Positions 37,026 through 45,834 of a stretch of 64,000 nt of DNA are shown here, piece after piece (the first letter of the stretch is position 1; each line of letters begins with the position of its first letter). A model generated the notes under the pieces. The model had not been told where the DNA came from. It was given only the letters and a program-made list of their open reading frames with translations, and made no database searches. The position numbers were made by a program, and so were the translations under genes. The stretch spans positions 817,001-881,000 of the forward strand of contig NZ_CP020921.1 in the NCBI RefSeq assembly GCF_003057965.1, in the 5' to 3' direction. This DNA comes from Thermodesulfobium acidiphilum (lineage in GTDB: Bacteria; Thermodesulfobiota; Thermodesulfobiia; Thermodesulfobiales; Thermodesulfobiaceae).

Positions 37026-38228
37026 ATGATTAAATTTTTAAAGCTATCATCTTTTCAAAAAGCTTTAAACTTTTGCGATCTTTTTTCCCCTATAGAAGAT
37101 TGTGAAGAATTAAATGTTTTTGAATTGAATAATAGAGTCTCCTTTGAAGATGTTTTTTCAAAATTTTCTCTACCATTATCAAATCGCTCAAGTGTTGATG
37201 GTTTTGCGGTTTTTTCTGAAGAAACCTTTGGTGCAAGTGAAAACACTCCTGTGTTATTAAAGCTTCTAGGAGAGCAAAGGGTAAATGATTCTCCCATAGA
37301 TATTGAAAAGGGGGGATGTGTAAGGGTTGCTACTGGAAGTTCACTTCCAGGTAATTCTGATGGTGTTGTAATGATTGAACATGCAAAAGTTTCTGGTGAC
37401 TTTGTTGAAATATATAAACCAATTTCTTATTTTGAAAACGTATTAAAAAAGGGCGAAGACTTTATGGAAGGAAGTGTTCTTATAAATAAGGGAAAAAGGA
37501 TTAATTTTAGAGATAGTGCCCTTTTGGCTGCAGCTGGTTTTGAAAAAGTAAAAGTTTATAGAAAACCTCGAGTGGCAATAATTTCTACAGGTGATGAAAT
37601 AATTCCTTATAAAGAAGAGATATCAATTTCTAAAGTATATGATGCTAATGGGCCATTAATTGTTAATGGAATAAAAAATTATGCAGAGGCGCTTTTTTTT
37701 GGAATTGTAAAAGACAGCAAAAAAGATCTTGAAGAAAAGTTTGAGTATGCATTAGAAAATTGTGATTGTATATTTATTTCTGGGGGAAGTTCAGTTGGTG
37801 AAAGAGATTATATTGAGGAGGTAATAAAAAATTTTGGAGAAATTATTCATCATGGTTTTCTTGTAAAGCCTGGAAAGCCACTCTTACTTGGAAAGAAAAA
37901 TAATATTCCAATCATAGGCTTTCCTGGTCATCCATTACCTGTAATGATTCATCTTAATCTTGTTGGAATTTCGGTTTTAAAAAAACTTGGTGGAGATAAG
38001 AATTGCTATCCGAAATCGGATAAAGGAATTTTGGGTGAACCTGTTTTTTCTGTTCCTGGCAGAGTTGATTTGGTTATGGGTTATAGAAAAAACAATTTTA
38101 TAATTCCTTTATTAAGTAAGTCTGATTATATATCTTTAGCTACTAAATCAGAATTTATAATAAAAATACCTGAGGATAGAGAAATTATTTTAGAAGGCGA
38201 AGAAGTAGAAATCTATCTTTGGGACTAA
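37026..38228 (+). CDS. moeA: Molybdopterin molybdenumtransferase MoeA
   Basis: Inserts molybdate or tungstate into adenylated molybdopterin. The 400 residues show SSVDGFAVFSE, RVATGSSLPGNSDGVVMIEHAK, KKGEDFMEGSVLINKGKRI, IISTGDEIIPY, FISGGSSVGERDYIEEV, HGFLVKPGKPLLLG and GFPGHPLPVMIH. ATG at 37026 follows GGGGG. An upstream TTG at 37008 precedes that ribosome site and was not chosen. This is the first of three moeA-type genes in the cluster. Confidence 0.95.
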   Translation: MIKFLKLSSFQKALNFCDLFSPIEDCEELNVFELNNRVSFEDVFSKFSLPLSNRSSVDGFAVFSEETFGASENTPVLLKLLGEQRVNDSPIDIEKGGCVRVATGSSLPGNSDGVVMIEHAKVSGDFVEIYKPISYFENVLKKGEDFMEGSVLINKGKRINFRDSALLAAAGFEKVKVYRKPRVAIISTGDEIIPYKEEISISKVYDANGPLIVNGIKNYAEALFFGIVKDSKKDLEEKFEYALENCDCIFISGGSSVGERDYIEEVIKNFGEIIHHGFLVKPGKPLLLGKKNNIPIIGFPGHPLPVMIHLNLVGISVLKKLGGDKNCYPKSDKGILGEPVFSVPGRVDLVMGYRKNNFIIPLLSKSDYISLATKSEFIIKIPEDREIILEGEEVEIYLWD

Positions 38229-38290
38229 TTTAAGAGTTTTTTAGAATAATTATTAATAATATTTAATTTTATTATTTGAGGGGTGTTAAT

Positions 38291-40195
38291 ATGGCCAGAA
38301 AGCTATATAGAAAGTTAATGGATCCTAAAGATGCTCTTGAGCTTTTGTTAGATGAGGTTAAATTGATAAATAAAAGTCCTATTGGTTCTGAAGAAATAAA
38401 AACAGTTAATGCAGGCGGCAGAATTGCAAGTAAGAATATTATAGCTAAAATTACATGTCCTAACTTTCAATCTTCTGCTATGGATGGATATGCGCTTGTC
38501 GCAAAATCTACAAAAGAAGCAAGTGTTCACTCTCCTCTCAGGATTAATAAGGATAAGTTTATTGAAGTTGATACAGGCGATTTTATTCCACATCCGTTTG
38601 ATTGTGTGGTGATGGTAGAGAAAACCAGACAAAATCCAGACGGGTCTATCACTATATTTGAAGCAATGCATCCTGGAGAAAATATTAGGTTAATTGGAGA
38701 AGATTTTAATCCAGGAGAAATAGTTGTTTATGGAGGGCAAGAGATTTCTACTTTTGAAATTATGTCACTTTTAGCTACCGGAAACGATATTGTAACTGTA
38801 AACAAAAGACCAAGGGCTGTAATAATTGCAACAGGAGACGAAATTACAAATAGTTACGAAAATCTTGATAAAAATATGTACTTTAACTTTAATGGACCAG
38901 CTATATCTTATTTTCTAAAGGAACATAAAGCTATAGTAGAAGAGACACCAATATTGCCTGACAATATTAAGGTTTTACAAGAATATCTAAATAAATATTC
39001 CGAATTTGACTTAATACTAATGATAGGCGGATCTTCATTTGGCAGAGACGATTATACTGCAAGTATTTTGGAAGAAAATGGCAAGTTACTTGCACATGGA
39101 GTTTATTTAAGACCAGGAAAGCCAGTTATACTTGGTTCTATTAATAAATCGATTTTTATTGGTTTACCAGGTTATTCTGCTGCTTGCGCAGTTATTTTGG
39201 ATTACTTTGTTAAACCTGTTTTAAACACGATGACCGGGAAAGTAGAATTCACTAAAAAGTCCCCTGTAAGTATTTACAAACCTATAACTTCAAGCTCTGG
39301 AGAAGAAGAGAGGATACGAGGACAGGTAGCAAAGATTAAAGACAAAATATATTTTTATCCTTTAAATAGGTCTTCTAGCTCGGTTTCTTCTTTATTGTAT
39401 GCTGATGGTATCTGTATTTTAGAGAAGGGAATACAAGGGAGTACTGAACAAGAAAGTTTTGACTTTATATTTTGGAGAAAAGAAGATCTTAGTGAGAATT
39501 CGATTGTAGTACTTGGCAGTAACGATCCCCTTTTACCATATATTTCATCAAAATTATATAAAGATTTTAAGTTAAGAATTGTTTCTTCCCCTTCAGGAAG
39601 TTTGGCTGGCATAGCCTCGTTAAAGGATGGATTATGTCACGTTGCAGCAACTCATTTGTTTGATAGTGAGACGGGAGAATATAATATTCCATTTATATTA
39701 AAATATTTTGATAAAGGTGATACAATATTGGTAATGTTAGCATATAGGCAACAGGGTATGATGGTAAAAAAGGGAAATCCTTTTAATGTACAAAGTCTTG
39801 AAGACATAGTATCGAAAGGCTTAAGAATAGTTAACAGGCAAAAAGGTGCTGGTACTAGAGTGCTTTTGGATTATGAGATGAATAAGTTGGGGATAAAGCC
39901 GTCTCAAATTTTGGGCTATGAAAATGAAGTTTTTACGCATTATGCTGCAGCTACTAGCATTCTTAGTTCGGTTGCAGATGTTGCTTTTGGCATTCAATAT
40001 ACTGCTGATTTTTTGGGTTTGGATTTTATTCCCTGGAAAAAAGAAAATTTTGAACTTTGTATTTGTAAAAATAGTTTAAATGATCCTAAGATTTTGTCTT
40101 TGATTGACTTAATTAAAAGTAAATCCTTTATTGATGCGAATTTAAATTTTAGCGGTTATGATTTTTCTGATACGGGTAAAATAAGGGAGGTTTAA
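38291..40195 (+). CDS. MoeA fused to a periplasmic-binding-protein-like domain
   Basis: A 634-residue protein. Residues about 1-400 are MoeA: SSAMDGYALVAKST, GDFIPHPFDCVVMVE, IIATGDEITNSY, IGGSSFGRDDYTAS, HGVYLRPGKPVILG and GLPGYSAACAVI. Residues about 405-634 are the PBP-like/LysR-substrate-type domain: IVVLGSNDPLLPYISSKL, SGSLAGIASLKDG, IVNRQKGAGTRVLLD, HYAAATSILSSVADVAFGI. In many archaea and anaerobes such a domain binds molybdate or tungstate, so this paralogue may choose the metal. ATG at 38291 lies behind GAGGGGTG. Confidence 0.93.
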   Translation: MARKLYRKLMDPKDALELLLDEVKLINKSPIGSEEIKTVNAGGRIASKNIIAKITCPNFQSSAMDGYALVAKSTKEASVHSPLRINKDKFIEVDTGDFIPHPFDCVVMVEKTRQNPDGSITIFEAMHPGENIRLIGEDFNPGEIVVYGGQEISTFEIMSLLATGNDIVTVNKRPRAVIIATGDEITNSYENLDKNMYFNFNGPAISYFLKEHKAIVEETPILPDNIKVLQEYLNKYSEFDLILMIGGSSFGRDDYTASILEENGKLLAHGVYLRPGKPVILGSINKSIFIGLPGYSAACAVILDYFVKPVLNTMTGKVEFTKKSPVSIYKPITSSSGEEERIRGQVAKIKDKIYFYPLNRSSSSVSSLLYADGICILEKGIQGSTEQESFDFIFWRKEDLSENSIVVLGSNDPLLPYISSKLYKDFKLRIVSSPSGSLAGIASLKDGLCHVAATHLFDSETGEYNIPFILKYFDKGDTILVMLAYRQQGMMVKKGNPFNVQSLEDIVSKGLRIVNRQKGAGTRVLLDYEMNKLGIKPSQILGYENEVFTHYAAATSILSSVADVAFGIQYTADFLGLDFIPWKKENFELCICKNSLNDPKILSLIDLIKSKSFIDANLNFSGYDFSDTGKIREV

Positions 40196-40196
40196 A

Positions 40197-41171
40197 TTGG
40201 TAGATTTATTTGGAAGAAATATAGATTATGCTAGAATTTCAATTACCGATAGATGTAACTATAGATGTATCTATTGTATGCCTGAGGAAGGTGTAAATTT
40301 TATTCCTCACGAAGAAATTTTGCGTTTTGAAGAAATAGTTAGGATTATAAAGATTTTAAAGGAATTAGGAATAAAGAAAGTGAGATTAACAGGGGGAGAA
40401 CCATTAGTAAGAAAAAATGTAGTAGAACTTATTAGAAGAATAACAGAAATCAAACTGGACGATGTGTCCCTTACTACCAACGGTTCCCTATTAAAGATAT
40501 ATGCTGAAGATTTATTTAAATCAGGGTTAAGGAGATTAAACATTAGTCTTGATACTTTAAATTGTGAAAGATTTACAAGTATTACTCGAAAGGGTACTCT
40601 TATAGACGTTTTAGAAGGAATAGAAAAGGCTATTTCAGTAGGTTTTAATCCTGTGAAGTTAAACGTAGTTGTCATGAAAGGGATTAACGATCAAGATGAT
40701 CTGATTGCTCTTGCAAATCTTACAAGGGAGAGAGAAATTCACGTAAGATTTATTGAGATAATGCCTATTGGGGATAACGATCAAAATGATAAGTTTATTA
40801 GTTGTGAGGAAATAATGGAAAATATATCGAAGTTTTTTAAGCTTGAAAGCACAAAGGGTCCTTTTGGAAATGGTCCAGCAGAATATTACAAGCTTGAAAA
40901 CTCAAAGGGTACTATAGGTTTTATTTCTCCACTTAGCAAACACTTTTGTGCGAAATGTAACAGAATAAGAATTACATCAGATGGAATGATAAGGCTTTGT
41001 TTGTTCTCTGACGTTGAATATAATTTAAAAGAAAAACTAAGATCAAATTTAACTGACGAAGAAATAAAAAAATTTATTTTAGAAACTTTGTTTTATAAGC
41101 CAAAAGGTCATCCGTATATTCAAAAAGCTAGAGAAATTTATCATAGAAACATGTCTGCTATTGGAGGATAA
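40197..41171 (+). CDS. moaA: GTP 3',8-cyclase MoaA
   Basis: Radical SAM enzyme starting molybdopterin synthesis from GTP. The 324 residues have the radical SAM triad in CNYRCIYC, VRLTGGEPLVRKN, TTNGSLL, LNISLDTLN and a C-terminal second cluster site CAKCNRIRITSDGMIRLCLF. Both Fe-S clusters are therefore conserved. The GG of typical C-termini is present at the end (SAIGG). TTG start with GGGAGG seven bases upstream. Confidence 0.97.
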   Translation: MVDLFGRNIDYARISITDRCNYRCIYCMPEEGVNFIPHEEILRFEEIVRIIKILKELGIKKVRLTGGEPLVRKNVVELIRRITEIKLDDVSLTTNGSLLKIYAEDLFKSGLRRLNISLDTLNCERFTSITRKGTLIDVLEGIEKAISVGFNPVKLNVVVMKGINDQDDLIALANLTREREIHVRFIEIMPIGDNDQNDKFISCEEIMENISKFFKLESTKGPFGNGPAEYYKLENSKGTIGFISPLSKHFCAKCNRIRITSDGMIRLCLFSDVEYNLKEKLRSNLTDEEIKKFILETLFYKPKGHPYIQKAREIYHRNMSAIGG

Positions 41172-41172
41172 A

Positions 41173-41637
41173 ATGTTTACTCATTTAGATAATAAAGGAA
41201 AAGCTCATATGGTAGATATTGGAAAAAAGATTGATACTATAAGAGAGGCTAAAGCTCAAGCTTTTATTAGATTGACCGAAAAAACTCTTAATATAATAAA
41301 GGATCAAAATATTCCAAAAGGTGATATATTTTCCACAGCAAGAATTGCTGGGATTTTAGCTGCAAAAAAAACATGGGAACTGATCCCATTAACTCATCCA
41401 ATACCAATTAATCAAATTAGTATAGATTTTGAGGTTAAAGAAAATGGGATCATGATATTTTCTCAAGTAAAAACTAATTTTAAAACTGGAGTGGAAATGG
41501 AAGCGTTGGTAGCAGTTAATTTAGCAGCATTAACGATTTACGATATGATAAAAGCTGTTGAAAGAGGAGCTGTTATCGAGGATGTAAAGTTATTATATAA
41601 ATCTGGTGGCAAATCTGGCACATATGAGTATACCTAA
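41173..41637 (+). CDS. moaC: Cyclic pyranopterin monophosphate synthase MoaC
   Basis: Second step of molybdopterin synthesis, acting on the MoaA product. The 154 residues show MVDIGKK, ARIAGILAAKKTWELIPLTHPI, TGVEMEALVAVNLAALTIYDMIKA and the GGKSGTYE C-terminus. ATG at 41173 with GGAGG upstream (inside the end of moaA). Confidence 0.96.
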   Translation: MFTHLDNKGKAHMVDIGKKIDTIREAKAQAFIRLTEKTLNIIKDQNIPKGDIFSTARIAGILAAKKTWELIPLTHPIPINQISIDFEVKENGIMIFSQVKTNFKTGVEMEALVAVNLAALTIYDMIKAVERGAVIEDVKLLYKSGGKSGTYEYT

Positions 41638-41672
41638 TAAATTAATAAAAAAACTTTTTTGAGGTGTAAACT

Positions 41673-42170
41673 ATGGATAAAAAAGTTACATTTGCCGTAG
41701 TAACGCTATCTGATTCTGGATACAAAGGAGAAAGAGAAGACCTTAGTGGGGAAAAAATTATTGAAATTTGTAAAGAAAGGGGTTTTTTACTGTCTTGTTA
41801 TGAAATTTTGCCAGATGAAAAGAATTTATTGATAGAAAAGCTGATTGAACTTTCTAACCAAAAAATAAACCTAATTTTAACAACTGGTGGAACAGGTTTT
41901 TCTGAAAGAGATATCACACCTGAAGCTACTAGAGAAGTTATAGAAAAAGAGATACCCGGAATTCCTGAGGCTATGAGAAGTCTTAGTCTTAAAAAAACCA
42001 ATAGAGCAATGCTTACAAGAGGAATATGTGGAATTAGAATGAAGACAATAATTTTAAATTTACCTGGTAGTGTAAAGGCAGTAGAAGAGTGTTTAAACTT
42101 TGTTATTGATCCTCTTGAACATGGAATTGATATATTAATGGGTTGGGACAAAAATTGTGCAAGAACATAA
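41673..42170 (+). CDS. mog: Molybdopterin adenylyltransferase (MogA/MoaB family)
   Basis: Adenylates molybdopterin before metal insertion by MoeA. The 165 residues have TLSDSGYKGEREDLSG, the MPT-binding TTGGTGFSERDITPEAT, and LNLPGSVKAVEECL. ATG at 41673 with GAGGTG upstream. It lies inside the moa-moe cluster, and its end overlaps the third moeA-like gene by 14 bases. Confidence 0.94.
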   Translation: MDKKVTFAVVTLSDSGYKGEREDLSGEKIIEICKERGFLLSCYEILPDEKNLLIEKLIELSNQKINLILTTGGTGFSERDITPEATREVIEKEIPGIPEAMRSLSLKKTNRAMLTRGICGIRMKTIILNLPGSVKAVEECLNFVIDPLEHGIDILMGWDKNCART

Positions 42171-43299
42171 GAGGAATAAAAGAAACTATTCAGAAATAGT
42201 TGAAGAACTTTTAAAATATTTACCTTCTGTTGGTTCACAAGAGGTTTTATCTTCTGATTGCGTAGGCGAAATATTAAGTGAAGACATAATTTTAAAAGAA
42301 AATTACCCTAACTGTTTTATTAGTAAATATGATGGATATCTATGCAAAGGCAATTCTCCATTTAAATTAATTAAAGAAATATATCCTAAAGATGAATTGA
42401 ATTTTTCTATAGAGGAGGGCTGCTGTGTATTTCTTGCTACTGGCTCCGCTGTAAAGGAAATAAAAGAAGAACTGAAATTCTTTAAGATAGAAGATGTAGA
42501 TGTTAAGGATAGTTATATAATTCCGATAGCTGATGATACTAAAAATAATTGGATAAAACCAGGAAGTGAACTTAAATCTGGTGAAAAAATTTTCTCGCGT
42601 GGCAAAAAAATTTCTTATAAAGATAAATTTGCCTTAGAACTTTTAAATATTAGATTTGTTAAAGTTTTTAAAAGATTAAATTTAAGTATAATTAATACTG
42701 GATCTGAGTTAGTTAATGAAAGTGATGAACCTAATGTTACACCTCTATCAAGCTGGATAATTGCTCCTATTGCACAGTTTGATGGTTTTAATGTAATTCA
42801 TTCAGGTCCAATTGCTGATGAAGAATACCTTTTAGAAGAAATTTTAGAAGAAAATTTGAATAGCGATATAATATTGTTTATTGGTTCGACTGGTAAAGGG
42901 AAAAGAGATCTTATTAGAGGAGTTTTAAATAAAAAGGCTAATCCAATATTTGAGATTTTCAATACTCCTGTAGGCAAAAATAGTTATGCTTATTTGTGTG
43001 AAAATAAGTTAATTTTAGGCTTCTCCGGAATTATACAAGCAAGTGTAGCGCTTTATTATCTAATTTTACGAAATTTGATATTTAAACAAAGAAAGCTCCC
43101 CGTGGAAAATCTTGCTGATTTTTGTGATTTTTTAGAAAAGCCTGAAATCGGTAGAAGCAATTGGTATAAAAGCGAGAATATTGAAAGTGGTAGAATTATT
43201 TTAAAAAAGTGTAATTTTTTGAATTCTGAATTCTTAGGCTTTTATTTCGATGAAAAGCTATTTATACAGAGAACGAATTTTTTTAATCAAGTTTTTTAA
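42157..43299 (+). CDS. Degenerate MoeA-like protein (third paralogue)
   Basis: A 380-residue protein with the length and layout of MoeA but weakened motifs. SKYDGYLCKGN stands where MoeA has S-x-M-D-G-Y-A, followed by FLATGSAVKEI, SIINTGSELVNES and FIGSTGKGKRDLIRGVL. The MoeA phrase KPGKP...GLPGHP is reduced to FNTPVGKNSYAY and LGFSGIIQASVAL. The metal-insertion site is probably altered. It could be an accessory or regulatory subunit, or a decaying copy; the open frame is intact. GTG start inside mog. Confidence 0.75.
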   Translation: MQEHKRNKRNYSEIVEELLKYLPSVGSQEVLSSDCVGEILSEDIILKENYPNCFISKYDGYLCKGNSPFKLIKEIYPKDELNFSIEEGCCVFLATGSAVKEIKEELKFFKIEDVDVKDSYIIPIADDTKNNWIKPGSELKSGEKIFSRGKKISYKDKFALELLNIRFVKVFKRLNLSIINTGSELVNESDEPNVTPLSSWIIAPIAQFDGFNVIHSGPIADEEYLLEEILEENLNSDIILFIGSTGKGKRDLIRGVLNKKANPIFEIFNTPVGKNSYAYLCENKLILGFSGIIQASVALYYLILRNLIFKQRKLPVENLADFCDFLEKPEIGRSNWYKSENIESGRIILKKCNFLNSEFLGFYFDEKLFIQRTNFFNQVF

Positions 43300-43303
43300 T
43301 TTC

Positions 43304-43326
43304 TTAACCGGTTAAAATGATATAAT
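43304..43326 (+). promoter_or_regulatory. Palindrome next to a -10 element upstream of the AMIN-domain gene
   Basis: A perfect 12-base palindrome TTAACCGGTTAA occupies 43304-43315. A consensus -10 TATAAT lies at 43321-43326, five bases later. A regulator bound to the palindrome would sit between the -35 and -10 positions, so this is a plausible operator. It stands about 90 bases before the start at 43418. No matching regulator gene is obvious nearby. Confidence 0.4.
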
Positions 43327-43417
43327 GTTTTAAATTAGCTTTAACTTAGGATTTTTTAGATATTATATTTAGTAAATCTTTATTTAACTAATTTTTTAAT
43401 CGTGGGGTGAGAGTGAA

Positions 43418-44472
43418 ATGAAACTTTTTTTAGCTTTTTAACTTTAATTTTTTTACTAACTAATGTGGACGTTGCTTATGCTGACATACTGTCAAATGTA
43501 CAAAATATCTCTTACAAGGCTACAGAAAATGGAGTGGAGGTTTTTGTTTACGTTCATGGTAATCCGAATTTTAATTATTTTAGATTACCTGATGGAAGAA
43601 TAGTATTAGATATCGATAATTCAATTATTTCTAAGAAGAACAATATAATAACGAAATCTCCTATTGCAAGAGAAATTCGCTTTGCTCAAAATACACCTAA
43701 TAAAGTTAGAGTAGTTATAGAAAGTGATAAAAATTATCCATATATTGTATCTAAAAGAGCCGATGGTTTAGAAGTTAATATAGGAAATTTTAAAATGCCA
43801 AGCAATAGTTCAGAAAATGTTGACAATAATTCATCTGTACATGATTATTTAAACAATTCTACTTCATTTCAAGATATTAGGAGAAATTTCATTGAGAGGC
43901 AGCCAGAAATTATTGGAAATACCGATGTCAACAATCCAGGTAATCTTAGATCTAAATATGGTGGGTTTAATAGCTATAAAGATATAAATTCTGGCATATA
44001 TGCTGCTTACTATAATATTATTAGAAAACCAGGTTTTTACAATGGTGGGAATGAATCTATCAAGAATATTATTTATACGTGGGCACCTCCTAGTGAAAAC
44101 AATTCCTCACGATATTTAGATGATGTAATAAAGTATTGCAATAGATTTGGTTTAAACATAAACCCTGATACAAATTTTGCTAGTCTATCACTTGAACAGC
44201 AAGAAATAGTTTTGTGTGCAATGTTTAATAAAGAAGGAAATAGGGACTGGATAAATATTACAAGAAATCTATCTGAACAGCAAAAAATAGCTTTAATTAA
44301 TAATTCTATTTTAGAATATTCTTCTTTAAATTATATCGCATCTAACTCTGGTGGATCACAGCATCTTGTATCAAACCCTACAACACAAACAAGCAAAATT
44401 AAAGAATCTTCGCAAGGAATAGATAAAATCTTAGGTAAAACAATTGTTGGAATACTTCGAGCTATCTTTTAA
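43418..44472 (+). CDS. Secreted AMIN-domain plus lysozyme-like protein with a frameshift in the signal peptide
   Basis: Reading from ATG 43418 (GGTGAGAG upstream) stops after seven codons at a TAA. The remaining frame is open to 44472. One extra base in the T runs at 43425-43431 or 43435-43439 restores a perfect signal peptide (MKLF, a hydrophobic core, then VAYAD), and 1055+1 is divisible by three. The mature part begins with an AMIN domain (FRLPDGRIVLDIDN, VRVVIES). A C-terminal phage-lysozyme-like domain follows (NNPGNLRSKYG, IIYTWAPPSENNSSRYLDDV). AMIN domains target proteins to peptidoglycan. The shift may be real inactivation, slippage or a sequence error. Confidence 0.65.
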
Positions 44473-44521
44473 ACTCTGCATAAATTAAGTTTTTTCAGCA
44501 AACTCATTGGATGGTGATAAA

Positions 44522-45220
44522 TTGGAGTCAAAAGTAATAGTTGCACTTGACTTAGAAGATTTAAGAGAAATAGAAGAAACAGTTAGAGAACTTTCAATAT
44601 TAACGAAGTGGTTTAAAATAGGGTATCAAATGATTTCTTCCATTGGTATAAAAGAATCTGTAAGAATTGTAAAATCATTTAACTGTAATGTGTTTCTAGA
44701 TATGAAATTGTATGATATTCCTAATACAGTGGCTAGGGCCATAAGAAATCTCACGAAACTAGACATTGATATGCTTACGATACACATAAGTGGTGGCTCA
44801 AAGATGATAAAAGAAGCTTTAAAAAGTATTGATGATGGAAGTGATGTCAAGCTTTTAGGGGTAACGCTTTTAACTAGTTTTTCTAAAGAAGAAGCAAAAA
44901 AAATTTATAATCAGGATGAAACTATTGATGTTGTTAAGAAATTTGCAAGAATTGGTTATGATATGGGATTGAGGGGTTTTGTTTGTAGTCCTCATGAGCT
45001 AAAAGCTTTAAAAAGTGAATTTTCAGACTGTATTTTTGTTGTGCCAGGAATAAGGCCATCGTGGAGTCTTAAAAATGATCAAGAAAGATTTGCAACCCCT
45101 TATGAAGCAAAATTGAACGGTGCAACGTATATTGTGGTTGGCAGACCTATAATAAAACCAAATAATAATTTAAAACCATCATATGCACTAAAATCTATCA
45201 TTGAGGAGTTTAGTAAATGA
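44522..45220 (+). CDS. pyrF: Orotidine 5'-phosphate decarboxylase
   Basis: Last step of UMP synthesis. The 232 residues show VIVALDLEDL, the catalytic NVFLDMKLYDIPNTVARA (D-x-K-x-x-D), MLTIHISGG, GFVCSPHEL and VVPGIRPSW. TTG at 44522 follows GGATGGTGAT closely; the in-frame TTG at 44507 lies upstream of that site. The gene overlaps pyrE by 4 bases. Confidence 0.95.
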   Translation: MESKVIVALDLEDLREIEETVRELSILTKWFKIGYQMISSIGIKESVRIVKSFNCNVFLDMKLYDIPNTVARAIRNLTKLDIDMLTIHISGGSKMIKEALKSIDDGSDVKLLGVTLLTSFSKEEAKKIYNQDETIDVVKKFARIGYDMGLRGFVCSPHELKALKSEFSDCIFVVPGIRPSWSLKNDQERFATPYEAKLNGATYIVVGRPIIKPNNNLKPSYALKSIIEEFSK

Positions 45221-45834
45221 GTGAAAACAATGAAATATTGACTATTTTAAGAGAACATAATGCTATTGTTTATGGACATTTTTTGTATACATCGGGTAAA
45301 CATGGTGAAGTTTATATTAATAAAGATGCTATATATATAAAACCAAAAGTGGTCTCAGAACTTTGTTTGAAGATGTCAATTATGGTAAGGGATATAGATT
45401 TTGAAGTTGTTTGCGCACCCACAATTGGTGGAGTAATACTCTCACAGTGGATTGCTTATCACAGTTCAAATTTAAAAAACACAGAAATATTATCTGTATT
45501 TTCTGAAGAAGTAAACGGAAAAAGGGTTTTGAAAAGAGGATATGATAAGGTTGTTGAAAACAAAAAAATTTTAGTAGTTGATGATATTCTCACTACAGGT
45601 TCATCGATAAAAAAAGTAATTAGTGCAGTAAAGGATTGTAAAGGGATTATTCAAGGTAGTGTCTGTTTGGTAAATAGGGGTAAAGTAAATGCTAGGGACA
45701 TAGACTCACCATTTTTGTCAAGCCTTTTAAGTATTGATTTTAAATCATACGAACCTGAAGAATGTCCTCTATGTAAAAGGAATATTCCTATTAATACCGA
45801 TCTTGGTAAGGGTAAGAAATTGCAAAATTTATGA
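45217..45834 (+). CDS. pyrE: Orotate phosphoribosyltransferase
   Basis: Transfers phosphoribosyl to orotate, making the substrate of PyrF. The 205 residues include HFLYTSGKHGEVYINKDA, APTIGGVILSQWIA and the PRPP loop ILVVDDILTTGSSIKKV. A C-terminal tail ECPLCKRNIPINTDLGKG carries a CxxC pair, seen in one OPRT branch. It overlaps pyrF upstream and the histidine kinase gene downstream by 4 bases each. Confidence 0.94.
   Translation: MSENNEILTILREHNAIVYGHFLYTSGKHGEVYINKDAIYIKPKVVSELCLKMSIMVRDIDFEVVCAPTIGGVILSQWIAYHSSNLKNTEILSVFSEEVNGKRVLKRGYDKVVENKKILVVDDILTTGSSIKKVISAVKDCKGIIQGSVCLVNRGKVNARDIDSPFLSSLLSIDFKSYEPEECPLCKRNIPINTDLGKGKKLQNL

Noticed and set aside
42157-43299. Third moeA-like gene as a pseudogene
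   Set aside because: The motifs are degraded but the frame is open over the full expected length, with an overlapping start typical of coupled genes. I kept it as a coding gene with altered function.
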